DNA of 64,000 nucleotides, taken from positions 162,576 to 226,575 of the forward strand of contig NZ_BSNS01000012.1 in NCBI RefSeq assembly GCF_030160115.1, given 5' to 3'. The notes below the pieces were generated by a model that was not told the origin of the DNA, searched no databases, and saw only the letters and a program-made list of their open reading frames with translations. The first letter of the stretch is position 1, and each line of letters begins with the position of its first letter. Shown one piece after another: positions 54,343 to 63,473 of this stretch. Position numbers and translations under genes: made by a program. The DNA is from Devosia nitrariae (lineage in GTDB: Bacteria; Pseudomonadota; Alphaproteobacteria; Rhizobiales; Devosiaceae).

Positions 54343-54908
54343 AGGAGGCCCCTCAGGGTCTTTCTGGCCTCGAACACGTGCCAGGAGACCGTGGCCTCCC
54401 GGCACCCCATGATTTCGGCGGCGGCCGCGTGGGTCATCTCCTCGGCATAGATAAGGAGCACCGCATCGCGCTGCTTTTCCGGCAGGGCGCGGACCGCCCT
54501 CCACAACTGGCTGGTTGCAGCGGCATCCTCCTGGTCGGGCGGCGCCGCCGCGGGGCTGACCTCGGCAAGCGCCGCCACCTGGCGTCCGCGCCGGACCCGC
54601 GCCCGCTGCAGGTCACGCACGGCATTCAGCGTCACCCGATAGAGCCAGCTCTCGAACCGGGCCCGCCCGTCAAAGCCCGCGACGGCGGTCGCAAGCTTGA
54701 TACAGACCTCCTGCGCCACGTCCTCGGCATCGCTGCGCTCCCCGCACCACCTGTAGGCGGTGCGGTAGATCATGTCGTAATGCGCCGCGACGAGTTCGGC
54801 GAACGCAGCGCCGTCCCCCTTTTGCGCCCGGTGCACGAGCGCCATCGGGCCGCTTTCGGCATCGGCGTCGGCAGCATCGGCCGGCAGCGCCATCACCGCT
54901 TCGGGCAC
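54339..54908 (-). CDS. ECF-type RNA polymerase sigma factor
   Basis: About 189 residues with region 2 (A-A-H-Y-D-M-I-Y-R-T-A-Y-R-W-C then D-A-E-D-V-A-Q-E-V near 45-75) and region 4 (L-P-E-K-Q-R-D-A-V-L-L then T-H-A-A-A-A-E-I-M-G-C-R-E-A-T-V-S-W-H near 140-175). The GTG at 54908 has GAGGGA 6 bases upstream; the ATG at 54893 is the alternative, and the frame to 55082 is not supported. It overlaps the VWA gene by four bases. The pairing suggests envelope-stress or membrane-linked control. No promoter for autoregulation was identified. Confidence 0.85.
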   Translation of the reverse strand: MPEAVMALPADAADADAESGPMALVHRAQKGDGAAFAELVAAHYDMIYRTAYRWCGERSDAEDVAQEVCIKLATAVAGFDGRARFESWLYRVTLNAVRDLQRARVRRGRQVAALAEVSPAAAPPDQEDAAATSQLWRAVRALPEKQRDAVLLIYAEEMTHAAAAEIMGCREATVSWHVFEARKTLRGLL

Positions 54909-55067
54909 GCTCGATCCCTCATTCTCGACAACCTCCACCGCGCAGCAAACCTGGCGCCTTGACCATAGGACGCGCGCCGACGCACCATCCTTGGCAAGAA
55001 ATACGAAAAAATTCGCATCCGCCCAACCGGAGCAATCGGGAAAGCGAAGCAGGGAGGTCTTGCGCGA

Positions 55068-55229
55068 ATGGAGGATCCGCACCGCAACAACACCAGAGGA
55101 CGCATTTTTCTCGTCGTGCTGGGCATCATCGCGGCGATCTTCATCATCGCCTCGATCAGCTCCAACCTCGCCATCTGGCGAGAGAACGACGCATTCAATG
55201 CCGAGCAGCAGGCAGGCGAAGGCGGCTGA
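55068..55229 (+). CDS. 53-residue single-pass membrane protein
   Basis: ATG at 55068, TGA at 55227. The product has a charged N-terminus (M-E-D-P-H-R-N-N-T-R-G-R), one hydrophobic helix (I-F-L-V-V-L-G-I-I-A-A-I-F-I-I-A-S-I, about 13-31), then W-R-E-N-D-A-F and an acidic/Gln tail. GGGAGG precedes the start by 10 bases. It is divergent from the ECF sigma gene and followed by an inverted repeat. I know of no family; composition and codon use look like a real small gene. Confidence 0.6.
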   Translation: MEDPHRNNTRGRIFLVVLGIIAAIFIIASISSNLAIWRENDAFNAEQQAGEGG

Positions 55230-55354
55230 CTGCAGACGCTGCGGGGACGGACGCGGACGTAAGATTCAGGCCGCGCGCGGCTCTATTGTTTGTAGATCGG
55301 TCTCGATCGTTCTCCGGCGCTCCATCAGATCATGATCGATCTGAAGAACCCGCA

Positions 55355-55500
55355 AGGCCCCCTCACCCGCCGGCTTCGCCGTCGACCTCTCCCCCAGAGG
55401 GAGAGGTGAAGAGGGCACTACGCTGGCCACCGCAACACCTCTCCTTTGGGGGAGAGGTCGGATCGCAAAGCAATCCGTGAGGGGGCCTTCCGCCTTCGTG
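55355..55500. repeat. Extragenic inverted repeat (REP/IR type)
   Basis: CCCCTCACCCGCCGGCTTCG and CCTCTCCCCCAGAGGGAGAGG-type inner arm near 55356-55405 oppose CCTCTCCTTTGGGGGAGAGG and GTGAGGGGGCCTT near 55438-55490. The core CGCCGTCGACCTCTCCCC is shared with the 1180-1345 element. It lies beyond the mnmA stop. Confidence 0.65.
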
Positions 55501-55513
55501 GCATGTCTACGCA

Positions 55514-56701
55514 TCACGCCGCAAACGCCGACGGCACCGCCTCGGCGATGAACCCGCCGCCCAGGACCTCCGACGTCTGCGTCTCGTCCGCATAGAAGAC
55601 GCACGCCTGGCCGGGCGAAACCCCGTATTCCCCGGCAACGAGGGTCACGAACACCTCTCCATCCCGCATCGAGACGACACCGGACTGCGGTCCGCGGGTT
55701 GAGCGCACCTTGACCTCGACCGGCGCGCCATTGCCGGAAGAGAACGCCGCGAGCGGCCGGTCCCCCAGCCAGTTGACGTCACGCAGCCGCACGGTGTGGG
55801 TCTTCAAGGCCTCGCGCGGGCCGACGACGACACGTCCGGTGCGGTGCTCGAGCTTGACAACATAGAGCGGCTCCTGCGCCGAGACGCCGAGGCCCTTTCG
55901 CTGGCCGATGGTGAAATTGACGATGCCCTGATGCTTGCCGAGCACGCGCCCGTCGAGATGGACGATCTCGCCCTCGGCCATCGCCTCCGGATGCATCTTC
56001 GCGATGATGTCGGCGTACTTGCCCTGCGGCACGAAACAGATGTCCTGGCTGTCGTGCTTTTCGGCGATCTCCAGCCCCATCTGGCGCGCCAGCTCGCGCA
56101 CCTCGGCCTTGCCCATGCCGCCAAGCGGGAAGCGCAGGAAATCGAGCTGCTGCTGGGTGGTGGCAAAGAGGAAATAGCTCTGGTCGCGCTCGCTGTCGAC
56201 CGGTCGATAGAGCCGGCGCTTTCCGTCCTCGAGCCGGGTCTGCACATAGTGCCCGGTCGCCAGCACGTCGGCGCCGAGATCCTGGGCCACCGCCATCAGG
56301 TCGACGAACTTGACCGACTGGTTGCAGGCAATGCACGGCACCGGCGTTTCGCCCTGCTGATAGGCATTGGCGAAGGGCTCGATGACGGCGTTGCGGAACC
56401 GCTCCTCGTAGTCGAGCACGTAGTGCGGGATACCGAGTTTGGCGGCCACCCGCCGCGCGTCGTGGATATCCTGGCCCGCACAGCATGCGCCCTTGCGGTG
56501 CGTTACTTCCCCATGGTCGTAGAGTTGCAGGGTGACGCCCAGCACCTCGTAGCCCTCGCGGGCGAGAAGGCCGGCAACGACGGAAGAATCGACGCCCCCC
56601 GACATCGCGACGACGACGCGCGTGTCCTCCGGGCGCTTGGGAAGGTCAAGCGAGTTCAGCACTGTTGGGTCCATCCGGTTGGGGTCAAGGGCCAGCGGCA
56701 T
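55514..56701 (-). CDS. mnmA: tRNA-specific 2-thiouridylase
   Basis: A 395-residue MnmA, which thiolates U34 of tRNA(Lys, Glu, Gln). S-G-G-V-D-S-S near 34-40 is the ATP-binding P-loop-like motif, C-I-A-C-N-Q near 125-130 holds the first catalytic Cys, and D-S-Q-D-I-C-F near 219-225 the second. The M-A-M-S-G-G-V-D region and the C-terminal beta-barrel are complete. ATG at 56701 is used; an in-frame ATG lies nine codons further on. Divergent from fliK. Confidence 0.96.
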   Translation of the reverse strand: MPLALDPNRMDPTVLNSLDLPKRPEDTRVVVAMSGGVDSSVVAGLLAREGYEVLGVTLQLYDHGEVTHRKGACCAGQDIHDARRVAAKLGIPHYVLDYEERFRNAVIEPFANAYQQGETPVPCIACNQSVKFVDLMAVAQDLGADVLATGHYVQTRLEDGKRRLYRPVDSERDQSYFLFATTQQQLDFLRFPLGGMGKAEVRELARQMGLEIAEKHDSQDICFVPQGKYADIIAKMHPEAMAEGEIVHLDGRVLGKHQGIVNFTIGQRKGLGVSAQEPLYVVKLEHRTGRVVVGPREALKTHTVRLRDVNWLGDRPLAAFSSGNGAPVEVKVRSTRGPQSGVVSMRDGEVFVTLVAGEYGVSPGQACVFYADETQTSEVLGGGFIAEAVPSAFAA

Positions 56702-56935
56702 GATGTGGCGCCGTCTCTAGCCGTTTCCCGCCGCGCCCGCAATATCGCCGGCCGACCGGCAGCTTTTGCCGGGAGGAGGGACAAATCTGCCCAAACAGCC
56801 GTCGTTCCCGCGGGCCAGACCAAGAGAGAATACAACAAGCCTTTGATATTCAACGAAGTTCTGGCCCACCGCGAACTGGCAAGCCGCTTGCATCGCAGGA
56901 AGCGGATTTGTGTCATCAAGGGACCACGCGGAAAA

Positions 56936-58438
56936 GTGTCCTCCTCGCTGCTTGTCAGTTCCTCCTCGGGTTCGGTCTCGGCCTTCGGCGACGCGCCGGC
57001 GTCCTCGAACGGCAACGCGCCCTCCGGCTTCGAGGCCCTGCTCGCTGTCCTCTCCGGAGCCGGCTCGGACGAGGCTGCGCTCAAGGCCGGTATCGGCAAC
57101 CTCCTGGGTGAGGAAGTCGTCGACCTGAAATTCGAGGCTGGGGCATTGGTCGGCGTGCAGCTCGCCGGCCAGGACAAGCCCCTTTCGCTCGCTGACCTTG
57201 CGCAGGCCGCCGGCATCGAATTGCCCGCCGAACCCGAGGCGCCCGGCGATGCGCCGGCGCTGCTGGCCGAACTGCTCGAGCGGCTCGCTCGACTGGGCGA
57301 CGACCCCGATAACGAGCAACTCGCCGAGATCGACCAACTGCTCGACGCCTTGGCGGCCGCGCTCGACCTGCCGCTCGGTGCAACGCCGACCCCGGCGGAA
57401 CTCGCCCGGATGGGCGCCAATCTCCTGGTCGAGGGTGCCACCACCGGTCAGCGCCTGACAGGCCTGCTTGCTGATTTCGCCGCCGGATTGGCCCGACCCA
57501 CCTCGGGCGAGGCTGAGGACGGCGCGACCCTTGCCCGTGACCTCGCCGCCAAGCTCGGCGCCTTTGCCGCCGCGCTCGACGAAACCGGGGCAGACGGCGA
57601 ACCTTTTGCGAGGCTTGGCCTTGCCGGCGACGCCGAACCGCTGACCGGCGACCTGCAGGCGCGCATAGCAGCGCTGGTGGCCGGCAAGACCGGCATCAAG
57701 CCCGCCCCAACCGACGCCCCCTTGTCCACCGATCCACGTCTGACCGAGGTCATCGCCTCGGGTGAGGCGACCGGTGAGAGCGACGCTCCCGAGGCGCGTG
57801 CTCTCAGCGATGTAGGGGCTGCACGCGCCGACAAGCGTCCGGCGGGCTCGGCCGCTCAGATGCCGGAGACCACTGCCCGGCTTGCGGCTGCCGCACAAGC
57901 CGACGCGCCGCAGGGACAATCGATCGCGGCCGAGATCGCCACCCAGACCGGCACGCGGGTCGAAACGGCACCGGTGGCACGCCCGGTGGTCGCCGGCTAC
58001 CAGACCTCCCAACAGCAGATCAACCTGCCCCAGATCGCTTTCGAGATCTCCCGGCAGACACAGCAGGGCAATACCCACTTCCAGATCCGGCTCGACCCGC
58101 CCGAGCTCGGCCGCATCGACGTGCGCATGGAAATCGACCAGGCCGGGAACGTCCACGCCCGGCTGACCGTGGAGAAATCCGAAACGCTCGACTTGATGCA
58201 GCGCGACCAGCGGACGCTCGAACGCGCCCTGGCCCAGGCCGGCATGGACGGCACCAAGACAAATCTGGAATTCTCCCTGCGCCAGAACCCCTTCGCCCAG
58301 CAGGACCAGGGCGGGCGTGGCAGCGACGCACCGGTCTTTGGAGGGGAAACCGCCGCCGAGCCCGACGAGCCGCCCGCGCCGGCCGTGACCCTTTACCGCG
58401 GCGCCGCGCGCGCCGGCGGCATCAACATCCTCGCCTAG
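56936..58438 (+). CDS. fliK: Flagellar hook-length control protein (FliK-like)
   Basis: About 500 residues. An alanine/leucine-rich, low-complexity N-terminal and middle region (1-340) leads to the Flg_hook domain (about 355-480): Q-I-R-L-D-P-P-E-L-G-R-I-D-V-R, then L-T-V-E-K-S-E-T-L-D-L-M-Q and L-E-R-A-L-A-Q-A-G. The domain sets hook length and the export switch. The frame is open back to 55796 through the antisense of mnmA; the start is taken as GTG 56936 (AAGGGA 12 bases upstream), with TTG 56888 as alternative. It precedes flgD by 108 bases. Confidence 0.83.
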   Translation: MSSSLLVSSSSGSVSAFGDAPASSNGNAPSGFEALLAVLSGAGSDEAALKAGIGNLLGEEVVDLKFEAGALVGVQLAGQDKPLSLADLAQAAGIELPAEPEAPGDAPALLAELLERLARLGDDPDNEQLAEIDQLLDALAAALDLPLGATPTPAELARMGANLLVEGATTGQRLTGLLADFAAGLARPTSGEAEDGATLARDLAAKLGAFAAALDETGADGEPFARLGLAGDAEPLTGDLQARIAALVAGKTGIKPAPTDAPLSTDPRLTEVIASGEATGESDAPEARALSDVGAARADKRPAGSAAQMPETTARLAAAAQADAPQGQSIAAEIATQTGTRVETAPVARPVVAGYQTSQQQINLPQIAFEISRQTQQGNTHFQIRLDPPELGRIDVRMEIDQAGNVHARLTVEKSETLDLMQRDQRTLERALAQAGMDGTKTNLEFSLRQNPFAQQDQGGRGSDAPVFGGETAAEPDEPPAPAVTLYRGAARAGGINILA

Positions 58439-58439
58439 A

Positions 58440-58545
58440 GCCCGTTCTGAGAAAGCAGAACGGCGCTCCAGGTTTTACATTGTCGCGCTTTCGACCCGCA
58501 AAAAAGTGGTGTCCACTTTTGCTGAAAGCACTTTAGGAGTCCAAG
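58440..58545. repeat. Dispersed repeat between fliK and flgD
   Basis: Foldback CCCGTTCTGAGAAAGCAGAACGG near 58441-58464 and the block AAGTGGTGTCCACTTTTGCT (58506-58525), an inverted counterpart of the element at 5604-5624. It may act as an attenuator between the two flagellar genes. Confidence 0.5.
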
Positions 58546-58546
58546 C

Positions 58547-59221
58547 ATGACCGTCAGCGGCGTTTCCGACACCAGCAGCGCGATCAGCTCGAGCCGCTCG
58601 ACCATCGCCGACAATTTCGACACGTTCCTTCAGATCCTGACGACGCAGCTCAAGCATCAGAACCCCCTCGATCCGATGGACACCAACCAGTTCACCCAGC
58701 AACTGGTGCAGTTCACTTCGGTCGAACAGCAGTTGAAGACCAACGAGTTCCTGGAAGCGCTGATGCTCTCCAACAAGGCGGCGGTCAATACCGATGCCGT
58801 CTCCTACATCGGCAAGGAGGTGACGGCCGCCGGCAACAAGGCCGACCTTTCCAACGGCCTGGCCGTCTGGGGCTTTACCGCCGAAGCGACGGCCGCCGAC
58901 GCGACGGTGACCATCAAGGATGCTCACGGCAACGTCGTCTATACCGAAACCGGCTCGCTCGCCAAAGGCGAGGGCCAGTTCATCTGGGACGGGCGCGGAT
59001 CGGACAACAACATCAAGCCCGACGGCACCTACACCATCTCCATCACTGCCAAGAACCTCTCCGGCAACTACGTCAACGTCACCACAGCCACGACAGGCAT
59101 CGTCTCCGCCGTCGATTTCTCGGGCGACGTGCCGGTGCTGACCATCGGCACATCGCGGATTGCCCTCACCGACGTCACCAACGTCAGGATTCCCGAGGAT
59201 GACGCGGCCGAAGAGGCCTGA
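58547..59221 (+). CDS. flgD: Flagellar hook assembly (cap) protein
   Basis: A 224-residue FlgD. The conserved N-terminus is F-L-Q-I-L-T-T-Q-L-K-H-Q-N-P-L-D-P-M-D-T-N-Q-F-T near 27-50 (family consensus FLkLLvaQLqnQdPldPmdn). A FlgD Ig-like/tudor domain follows (about 85-200) with G-E-G-Q-F-I-W-D-G-R-G and I-K-P-D-G-T-Y-T. It caps the growing hook. ATG at 58547 after TTTAGGAGTCC. Confidence 0.95.
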   Translation: MTVSGVSDTSSAISSSRSTIADNFDTFLQILTTQLKHQNPLDPMDTNQFTQQLVQFTSVEQQLKTNEFLEALMLSNKAAVNTDAVSYIGKEVTAAGNKADLSNGLAVWGFTAEATAADATVTIKDAHGNVVYTETGSLAKGEGQFIWDGRGSDNNIKPDGTYTISITAKNLSGNYVNVTTATTGIVSAVDFSGDVPVLTIGTSRIALTDVTNVRIPEDDAAEEA

Positions 59222-59441
59222 TCCGCCGGACGCAAAGTCGTCCCGGCCGATCCCGCCCCTTCGCGCAAGGAACCCGCAATAGTCTGCGAGATAAGACTAT
59301 TTTGTACTCGAAGGTGGGTGGGGTTCAGCCAGTCCTCTGAATTTGCTGGCATTCTTAACCACCTGTAAGTTTCCCCTTAGCCAAATTTTAAGCGGGACCC
59401 ACTACTCTGCCGTCATATGGTCAGGTTGAGTAGAGAGTAAA

Positions 59442-59720
59442 ATGACCGTACAAATGCGTCCCCGCGTAAAGTACGTTATCGGGCCGGACGGCAGTCCGCT
59501 CACGATCGCCGATCTTCCACCGAAGAACACGCGTCGTTGGGTAATCCGCCGCAAGGCCGAAGTCGTTGCCGCCGTGCGCGGCGGTCTGCTGAGCCTGGAA
59601 GAGGCCTGCGACCGCTATACGCTGAGCGTCGACGAATTCCTCAATTGGCAGGCGGCCATCGACAAGCACGGGCTTGCCGGATTGCGGACGACCTGGATTC
59701 AGCACTACCGCGAGAACTGA
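59442..59720 (+). CDS. sciP: CtrA inhibitor SciP (DUF1153)
   Basis: A 92-residue protein that is nearly the textbook SciP: V-K-Y-V-I-G-P-D-G-S-P-L-T-I-A-D-L-P-P near 8-26, R-R-W-V-I-R-R-K-A-E-V-V-A-A-V-R-G-G near 31-48, then S-L-E-E-A-C-D-R-Y-T-L-S-V-D-E-F, a Trp-repressor-like helix-turn-helix. In Caulobacter it blocks CtrA activation of flagellar and other genes. It lies 220 bases after flgD. A hairpin GCCCGCC/GGCGGGC at 59746-59769 followed by TTTGCCGTT is a likely terminator. Confidence 0.95.
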   Translation: MTVQMRPRVKYVIGPDGSPLTIADLPPKNTRRWVIRRKAEVVAAVRGGLLSLEEACDRYTLSVDEFLNWQAAIDKHGLAGLRTTWIQHYREN

Positions 59721-59742
59721 AGACGGCACTCGCGCCGGATTT

Positions 59743-59780
59743 GCAGCCCGCCAGGCCCCGCCCGGCGGGCTTTGCCGTTG
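59743..59780 (+). terminator. Terminator-like hairpin after sciP
   Basis: GCCCGCC (59746-59752) pairs with GGCGGGC (59764-59770), followed by TTTGCCGTT. The same hairpin and tail follow the duplicated sciP fragment at 63818-63852. Confidence 0.55.
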
Positions 59781-59906
59781 TCAGGACCGCGCTTGTTGTG
59801 GGAGAACACCTCAACCGCCTGTCGACGAAAGCACGCTTCGGTCTGGCGCACTCCAGCGGCGCGGAGCAACGAGCCGCATCGGGACCAAGAAACGGCGGTC
59901 GTCCGC

Positions 59907-60782
59907 ATGGAACTCAACCAGATCCGATATTTCCTGAACCTGGCGGACACCCTCAACTTCACCGAAGCCGCCATGCGCAGCGGCGTGTCCCAGCCCACGC
60001 TCACCCGCGCGATACAGCGGCTCGAACAGGAGTTGGGCGGAACGCTGGTGTATCGCGATGGCAAGGATAGCCGACTGACCGCGCTCGGCCGCGACATCCG
60101 ATCCGAATTCGCTGCGATCGCGGAAGGTGAGCAGCGGGTTCGGGCGCTATCGCTCAACCGGGTTCGCGGTCGCCGCGAGACGTTGACGCTGGGCGTCGTG
60201 ACCACCATCGCGCCGGCGCTGATTACCGGGTTCGTTACGCACGCCCTCCGCCAGTTGCCGATGCTCGAGCTGGTTCTCGAGCCAGTCACACGCGACGAGG
60301 CAATCGAGCGGCTCCTCAGCGGCCGGATCGATGGGTGCTTCTCCTCGGATGCAATGGACGCAAGCGCCAAGATCGCGACCATCGAAATGTTCCGTGAGCG
60401 ACTGTTGCTGGCGATGGCGCAAGGACACCCCTTGGCCAGCCAGCCCATGGTTTCGCTTGCCGACCTCTCCGAGCAACCATACCTCGATCGGCTCCACTGC
60501 GAATTCCGCACCCGCGTGAACGACCACCTGCGCGCGCGGGCGATCATCATGATCCCGCGATTGAGATCCGAACGGGAGGATCTGATTCAACAGGCCGTGG
60601 CCGAGGGCGCCGGTGTCTGCATGCTGCCTGAGCGTTCGGCGATCGTCGCCGGCTTGACGTTGCGCCCGGTCGAAACTCTCGACCTGTCGCGCACGATCGC
60701 GTTCCAATCAATTTCGGGATCGGGAACGGCAGCGACGCTGCGGCAGCTTCGCACGCTGGTCGAGCGCTATGCGTGGTCCTGA
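59907..60782 (+). CDS. LysR-family regulator of the redox cassette
   Basis: A 291-residue LysR protein, N-terminus M-E-L-N-Q-I-R-Y-F-L-N-L-A-D-T-L-N-F-T-E-A-A, then V-S-Q-P-T-L-T-R-A-I-Q-R-L-E. The effector domain includes L-L-S-G-R-I-D-G-C and G-A-G-V-C-M-L-P-E. It resembles the CysB/OxyR-neighbour group but lacks recognisable OxyR cysteines. ATG at 59907; the upstream extension to 59772 is rejected. It converges on the quinone oxidoreductase gene and probably regulates it or the msr genes. Confidence 0.88.
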   Translation: MELNQIRYFLNLADTLNFTEAAMRSGVSQPTLTRAIQRLEQELGGTLVYRDGKDSRLTALGRDIRSEFAAIAEGEQRVRALSLNRVRGRRETLTLGVVTTIAPALITGFVTHALRQLPMLELVLEPVTRDEAIERLLSGRIDGCFSSDAMDASAKIATIEMFRERLLLAMAQGHPLASQPMVSLADLSEQPYLDRLHCEFRTRVNDHLRARAIIMIPRLRSEREDLIQQAVAEGAGVCMLPERSAIVAGLTLRPVETLDLSRTIAFQSISGSGTAATLRQLRTLVERYAWS

Positions 60783-60821
60783 ATTCCGTGAGGTGCCGAC
60801 GCCTGCGCCCTCCCCGATTAC

Positions 60822-61739
60822 TCACGGACGAACGCGGATGATCGTCTTCCCCTTGCGTCGCCCGGTCGGGTTGAAGGCAGCGACCGCGTCCTCGAGGGTC
60901 GAGACACTGCCGATGTTCGTGCGCAATCGTCCGTCCCGCACCCGCTGGACGATCTCGCTCAACTGGCCACGATCGGCCTCGACGACGAAGTCGACCGCCA
61001 CGCCATCGGCCGGCCGCGCCTCGACGGGCCCGACGGCGGACACCAGCGTTCCCCCGGGCCGAACCAGGCGTGCCGAGCGTCTCCCGATGTCGCCGCCGAT
61101 GAGATCGAACACCAGATCGACTTCGCCGACGTCTTCGATGACATCGTTCTCGAGGTCGATGAACGCGTTCGCATCGAAATCGAGCGCCTTCTGACGGTCG
61201 GCAGCGCGTCCGGAGCCGATGACGTAGGCGCCGGCCTCACGAGCGAGCTGCGTCACCATCGTACCGACTGCGCCGGCCGCGCCGTGCACGAGGATGCTTT
61301 GTCCCGCCCGAAGGCGGCCGTGCTGGAACAGTCCCTGCCACGCGGTCAGGCCCGAAATCGGCAGGCTCGCGCCCACCGTGAAGTCGAGGTCGCCCGGCAG
61401 CGGCGCGAGATTGCGTGCCTCGACGGCCGCGTACTCCGCCAACGTTCCGTCGCGAGACCAGTCCGTGAGGCCGAACACCCGCTGCCCGACCGTCAGCCCC
61501 GTCGTGCCATAGCCGAGGGCGGTGACCACTCCGGCCAGCTCGTGCCCGGGGATCGACGGGGTTCGGTCACGATCGAGGCGATCGGTCCAGGTCGACGGCC
61601 AATCCAGCTCGGTGTTGACGAATCCCGAGGCATGAACCTCAACGACGACATCGTTTATCGATGCCTGCGGCTCGGGCCGCTCCACCAGTTTCATCCCGGC
61701 CGTTCCCGCGGCCTGGTCCGTCACCACGATCGCTTTCAT
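60822..61739 (-). CDS. NADPH-dependent quinone oxidoreductase/enoyl reductase (MDR family)
   Basis: A 305-residue zinc-free medium-chain reductase. I-P-G-H-E-L-A-G-V-V near 67-76, S-G-L-T-A-W-Q-G-L-F near 130-139 and the nucleotide loop V-H-G-A-A-G-A-V-G near 153-161 are present. Substrates are quinones or activated alkenes. ATG at 61739 with AGGAGAC upstream. Divergent from msrBA; the 250-base gap holds two outward-facing copies of GAAACTATA-N9-TATTGGA. Confidence 0.9.
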   Translation of the reverse strand: MKAIVVTDQAAGTAGMKLVERPEPQASINDVVVEVHASGFVNTELDWPSTWTDRLDRDRTPSIPGHELAGVVTALGYGTTGLTVGQRVFGLTDWSRDGTLAEYAAVEARNLAPLPGDLDFTVGASLPISGLTAWQGLFQHGRLRAGQSILVHGAAGAVGTMVTQLAREAGAYVIGSGRAADRQKALDFDANAFIDLENDVIEDVGEVDLVFDLIGGDIGRRSARLVRPGGTLVSAVGPVEARPADGVAVDFVVEADRGQLSEIVQRVRDGRLRTNIGSVSTLEDAVAAFNPTGRRKGKTIIRVRP

Positions 61740-61808
61740 GGGAGTTGTCTCCTGGTCATTTGTCTGTTTGGTGGAAGCCCTGCAGCGTCGCATCGCGGCA
61801 CGAAGTTT

Positions 61809-61935
61809 TCCAATAGGTGGCACGTATAGTTTCCATAGCGGCGGGGAATATCGCCGCGACGGTCCTCACTGCCGATGAGCGGCATCGTCGTGCATGCCGG
61901 TGGTCGCATCGAAACTATAGTCGCGGCGTATTGGA
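61809..61935. promoter_or_regulatory. Paired divergent regulatory elements between qor-type gene and msrB
   Basis: GAAACTATA-N9-TATTGGA occurs on the plus strand (61911-61935) and, as its inverted copy, on the minus strand (61833-61809). Each lies upstream of one of the two divergent genes, pointing toward it. The spacer is exactly nine bases in both. The identity of all 16 fixed bases suggests a shared redox regulator or sigma factor. The known ECF and RpoH consensus sequences do not fit. Confidence 0.55.
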
Positions 61936-61989
61936 CATCTTCGGATCGGATATCCATTTTCAGGGGCGGGAAACTCGAAGGAGAAAAGC

Positions 61990-62439
61990 ATGGCTGCTTA
62001 CAAGAAGACGGAAGCCGCGATCGCGAGGCTCTCGCCCGAGGAATATCGGGTAACTCAGCAGAGCGGGACGGAGCGTCCCGGAACCGGCGCCCTTCTCGAC
62101 AACAAGGAACCGGGGATCTACGTCGATATCGTCTCGGGTGAACCGCTGTTCGCATCTTCGGACAAATATGAGTCCGGCTGCGGATGGCCGAGCTTCACCA
62201 AGCCGATCGAGCCCTTGAACGTGAATGAGCTGCGCGACACCAGTCACGGCATGATCCGCACAGAAGTGCGCTCGACGCATGGCGACAGCCACCTCGGCCA
62301 CGTTTTCCCCGACGGGCCGGCCGATCGCGGCGGCCTGCGCTACTGCATCAACTCGGCTTCGCTGCGCTTCGTACCGCGCGACGAGATGGTGGCTGAGGGT
62401 TACGGTGACTATCTCAACCAGGTGGAGGACATCCAATGA
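61990..62439 (+). CDS. msrB: Methionine-R-sulfoxide reductase
   Basis: A 149-residue MsrB. G-C-G-W-P-S-F near 62-68 and the catalytic Cys in R-Y-C-I-N-S-A-S-L near 116-124 define the family. The two CxxC zinc-binding pairs of many MsrB proteins are not visible (S-G-E-P-L-F instead of CxxCGxxLF), so this is a zinc-free form. Reduces methionine-R-sulfoxide in proteins. Overlaps msrA by four bases (ATGA). Confidence 0.95.
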   Translation: MAAYKKTEAAIARLSPEEYRVTQQSGTERPGTGALLDNKEPGIYVDIVSGEPLFASSDKYESGCGWPSFTKPIEPLNVNELRDTSHGMIRTEVRSTHGDSHLGHVFPDGPADRGGLRYCINSASLRFVPRDEMVAEGYGDYLNQVEDIQ

Positions 62440-62948
62440 CGACCGAACGTGCTGTTCTCGCCGGAGGCTGCTTCTGGGGTATGCAGGACCTCATCCGCAA
62501 GCTGCCCGGTGTGATCTCGACCCGGGTTGGATATACGGGTGGCGACGTGCCCAATGCCACCTATCGCAATCACGGCACCCATGCCGAGGCGATCGAAATC
62601 ACCTTCGATCCCTCGCAGACCACCTATCGCCGGTTGCTCGAGTTCTTTTTCCAGATCCATGATCCGACGACGCTCAACCGTCAGGGCAATGACATCGGCA
62701 CGAGCTACCGCTCGGCGATCTATTTCACCAGCGACGCGCAGAAGGCCGTTGCGCTCGATACGATCGCAGACATTGAGGCGTCGGGACTATGGCCTGGCAA
62801 GGTCGTGACCGAGGTCGAGCCGGTCGGTGATTTCTGGGAGGCAGAGCCCGAGCACCAGGACTATCTCGAACGCATTCCGTACGGGTATACCTGCCATTTT
62901 CCGCGTCCGAACTGGGTGTTGCCGCGCAGAGCCGGGGCTGCCGCCTAG
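62436..62948 (+). CDS. msrA: Methionine-S-sulfoxide reductase
   Basis: A 170-residue MsrA. The catalytic motif G-G-C-F-W-G-M near 10-16 is intact, with G-Y-T-G-G near 32-36, H-A-E-A-I-E near 49-54 and the D-I-G-T-S-Y-R-S near 85-92. The recycling Cys residues are not as in the three-Cys E. coli form; one Cys is in Y-T-C-H-F near 150. Works with msrB to repair both methionine sulfoxide epimers. Overlaps msrB. Confidence 0.96.
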   Translation: MTTERAVLAGGCFWGMQDLIRKLPGVISTRVGYTGGDVPNATYRNHGTHAEAIEITFDPSQTTYRRLLEFFFQIHDPTTLNRQGNDIGTSYRSAIYFTSDAQKAVALDTIADIEASGLWPGKVVTEVEPVGDFWEAEPEHQDYLERIPYGYTCHFPRPNWVLPRRAGAAA

Positions 62949-62987
62949 CAGACTCGCGGCTCGCGGCGTAACGCCGCGAGCCCGCTA

Positions 62988-63473
62988 ATGGAGCATGCGA
63001 TGGCGACGGGAATTATGGGCCTGCCCGCCCCACCGCTCGAGGACGTCCGGTGGATCGATGAAAATGGCGAAGACCGTAGCCCCTTGGCCCTGGCTGAATT
63101 GGGACAGGGACACGCTATTCTCTACTTCTTCCAGCGTTGGTGTGCGGGCTGTCACGCACATGGCTTTCCCACATTCGTGACCCTTGCCGAGGAACTTCGC
63201 GATAACGGCGTTGGCTTGGCCGCCATCCAGACCGTGTTCGAGGGGTCGGACGTCAACACGTTCGATCGCCTGCGGGAAAATCAGCAACGATATGACCTGC
63301 GCGTTCCCTTTGGGCATGCCGTCGCTGATAGCACCTCAGCGGACGCTGTACCCCCGATCATGAAGGCATACCGCTCCGGTGGAACCCCTTGGTTCGTCGT
63401 GATCGCGCCCGATGGCCGGGTTGTCTATGACGGGTTCCGGCTTGAGGCGGAGGGTCTCGTCCAGGCACTTTGA
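62988..63473 (+). CDS. Thioredoxin-fold peroxiredoxin-like protein
   Basis: A 161-residue protein with a thioredoxin/AhpC-TSA-like fold: Y-F-F-Q-R-W-C-A-G-C-H near 46-56 gives a CxxC active site, and G-G-T-P-W-F-V-V-I-A-P-D-G near 130-142 carries the cis-Pro. No signal peptide, so cytoplasmic. It may reduce the Msr enzymes or act as a thiol peroxidase. ATG at 62988 has a nearby alternative (63000). Third plus-strand gene of the msr group after 39 bases. Confidence 0.8.
   Translation: MEHAMATGIMGLPAPPLEDVRWIDENGEDRSPLALAELGQGHAILYFFQRWCAGCHAHGFPTFVTLAEELRDNGVGLAAIQTVFEGSDVNTFDRLRENQQRYDLRVPFGHAVADSTSADAVPPIMKAYRSGGTPWFVVIAPDGRVVYDGFRLEAEGLVQAL

Noticed and set aside
55796..56935. Upstream part of an 880-codon plus-strand frame ending in fliK
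   Set aside because: It is antisense to mnmA, a well-conserved gene; the FliK protein needs only the part after about 56936.
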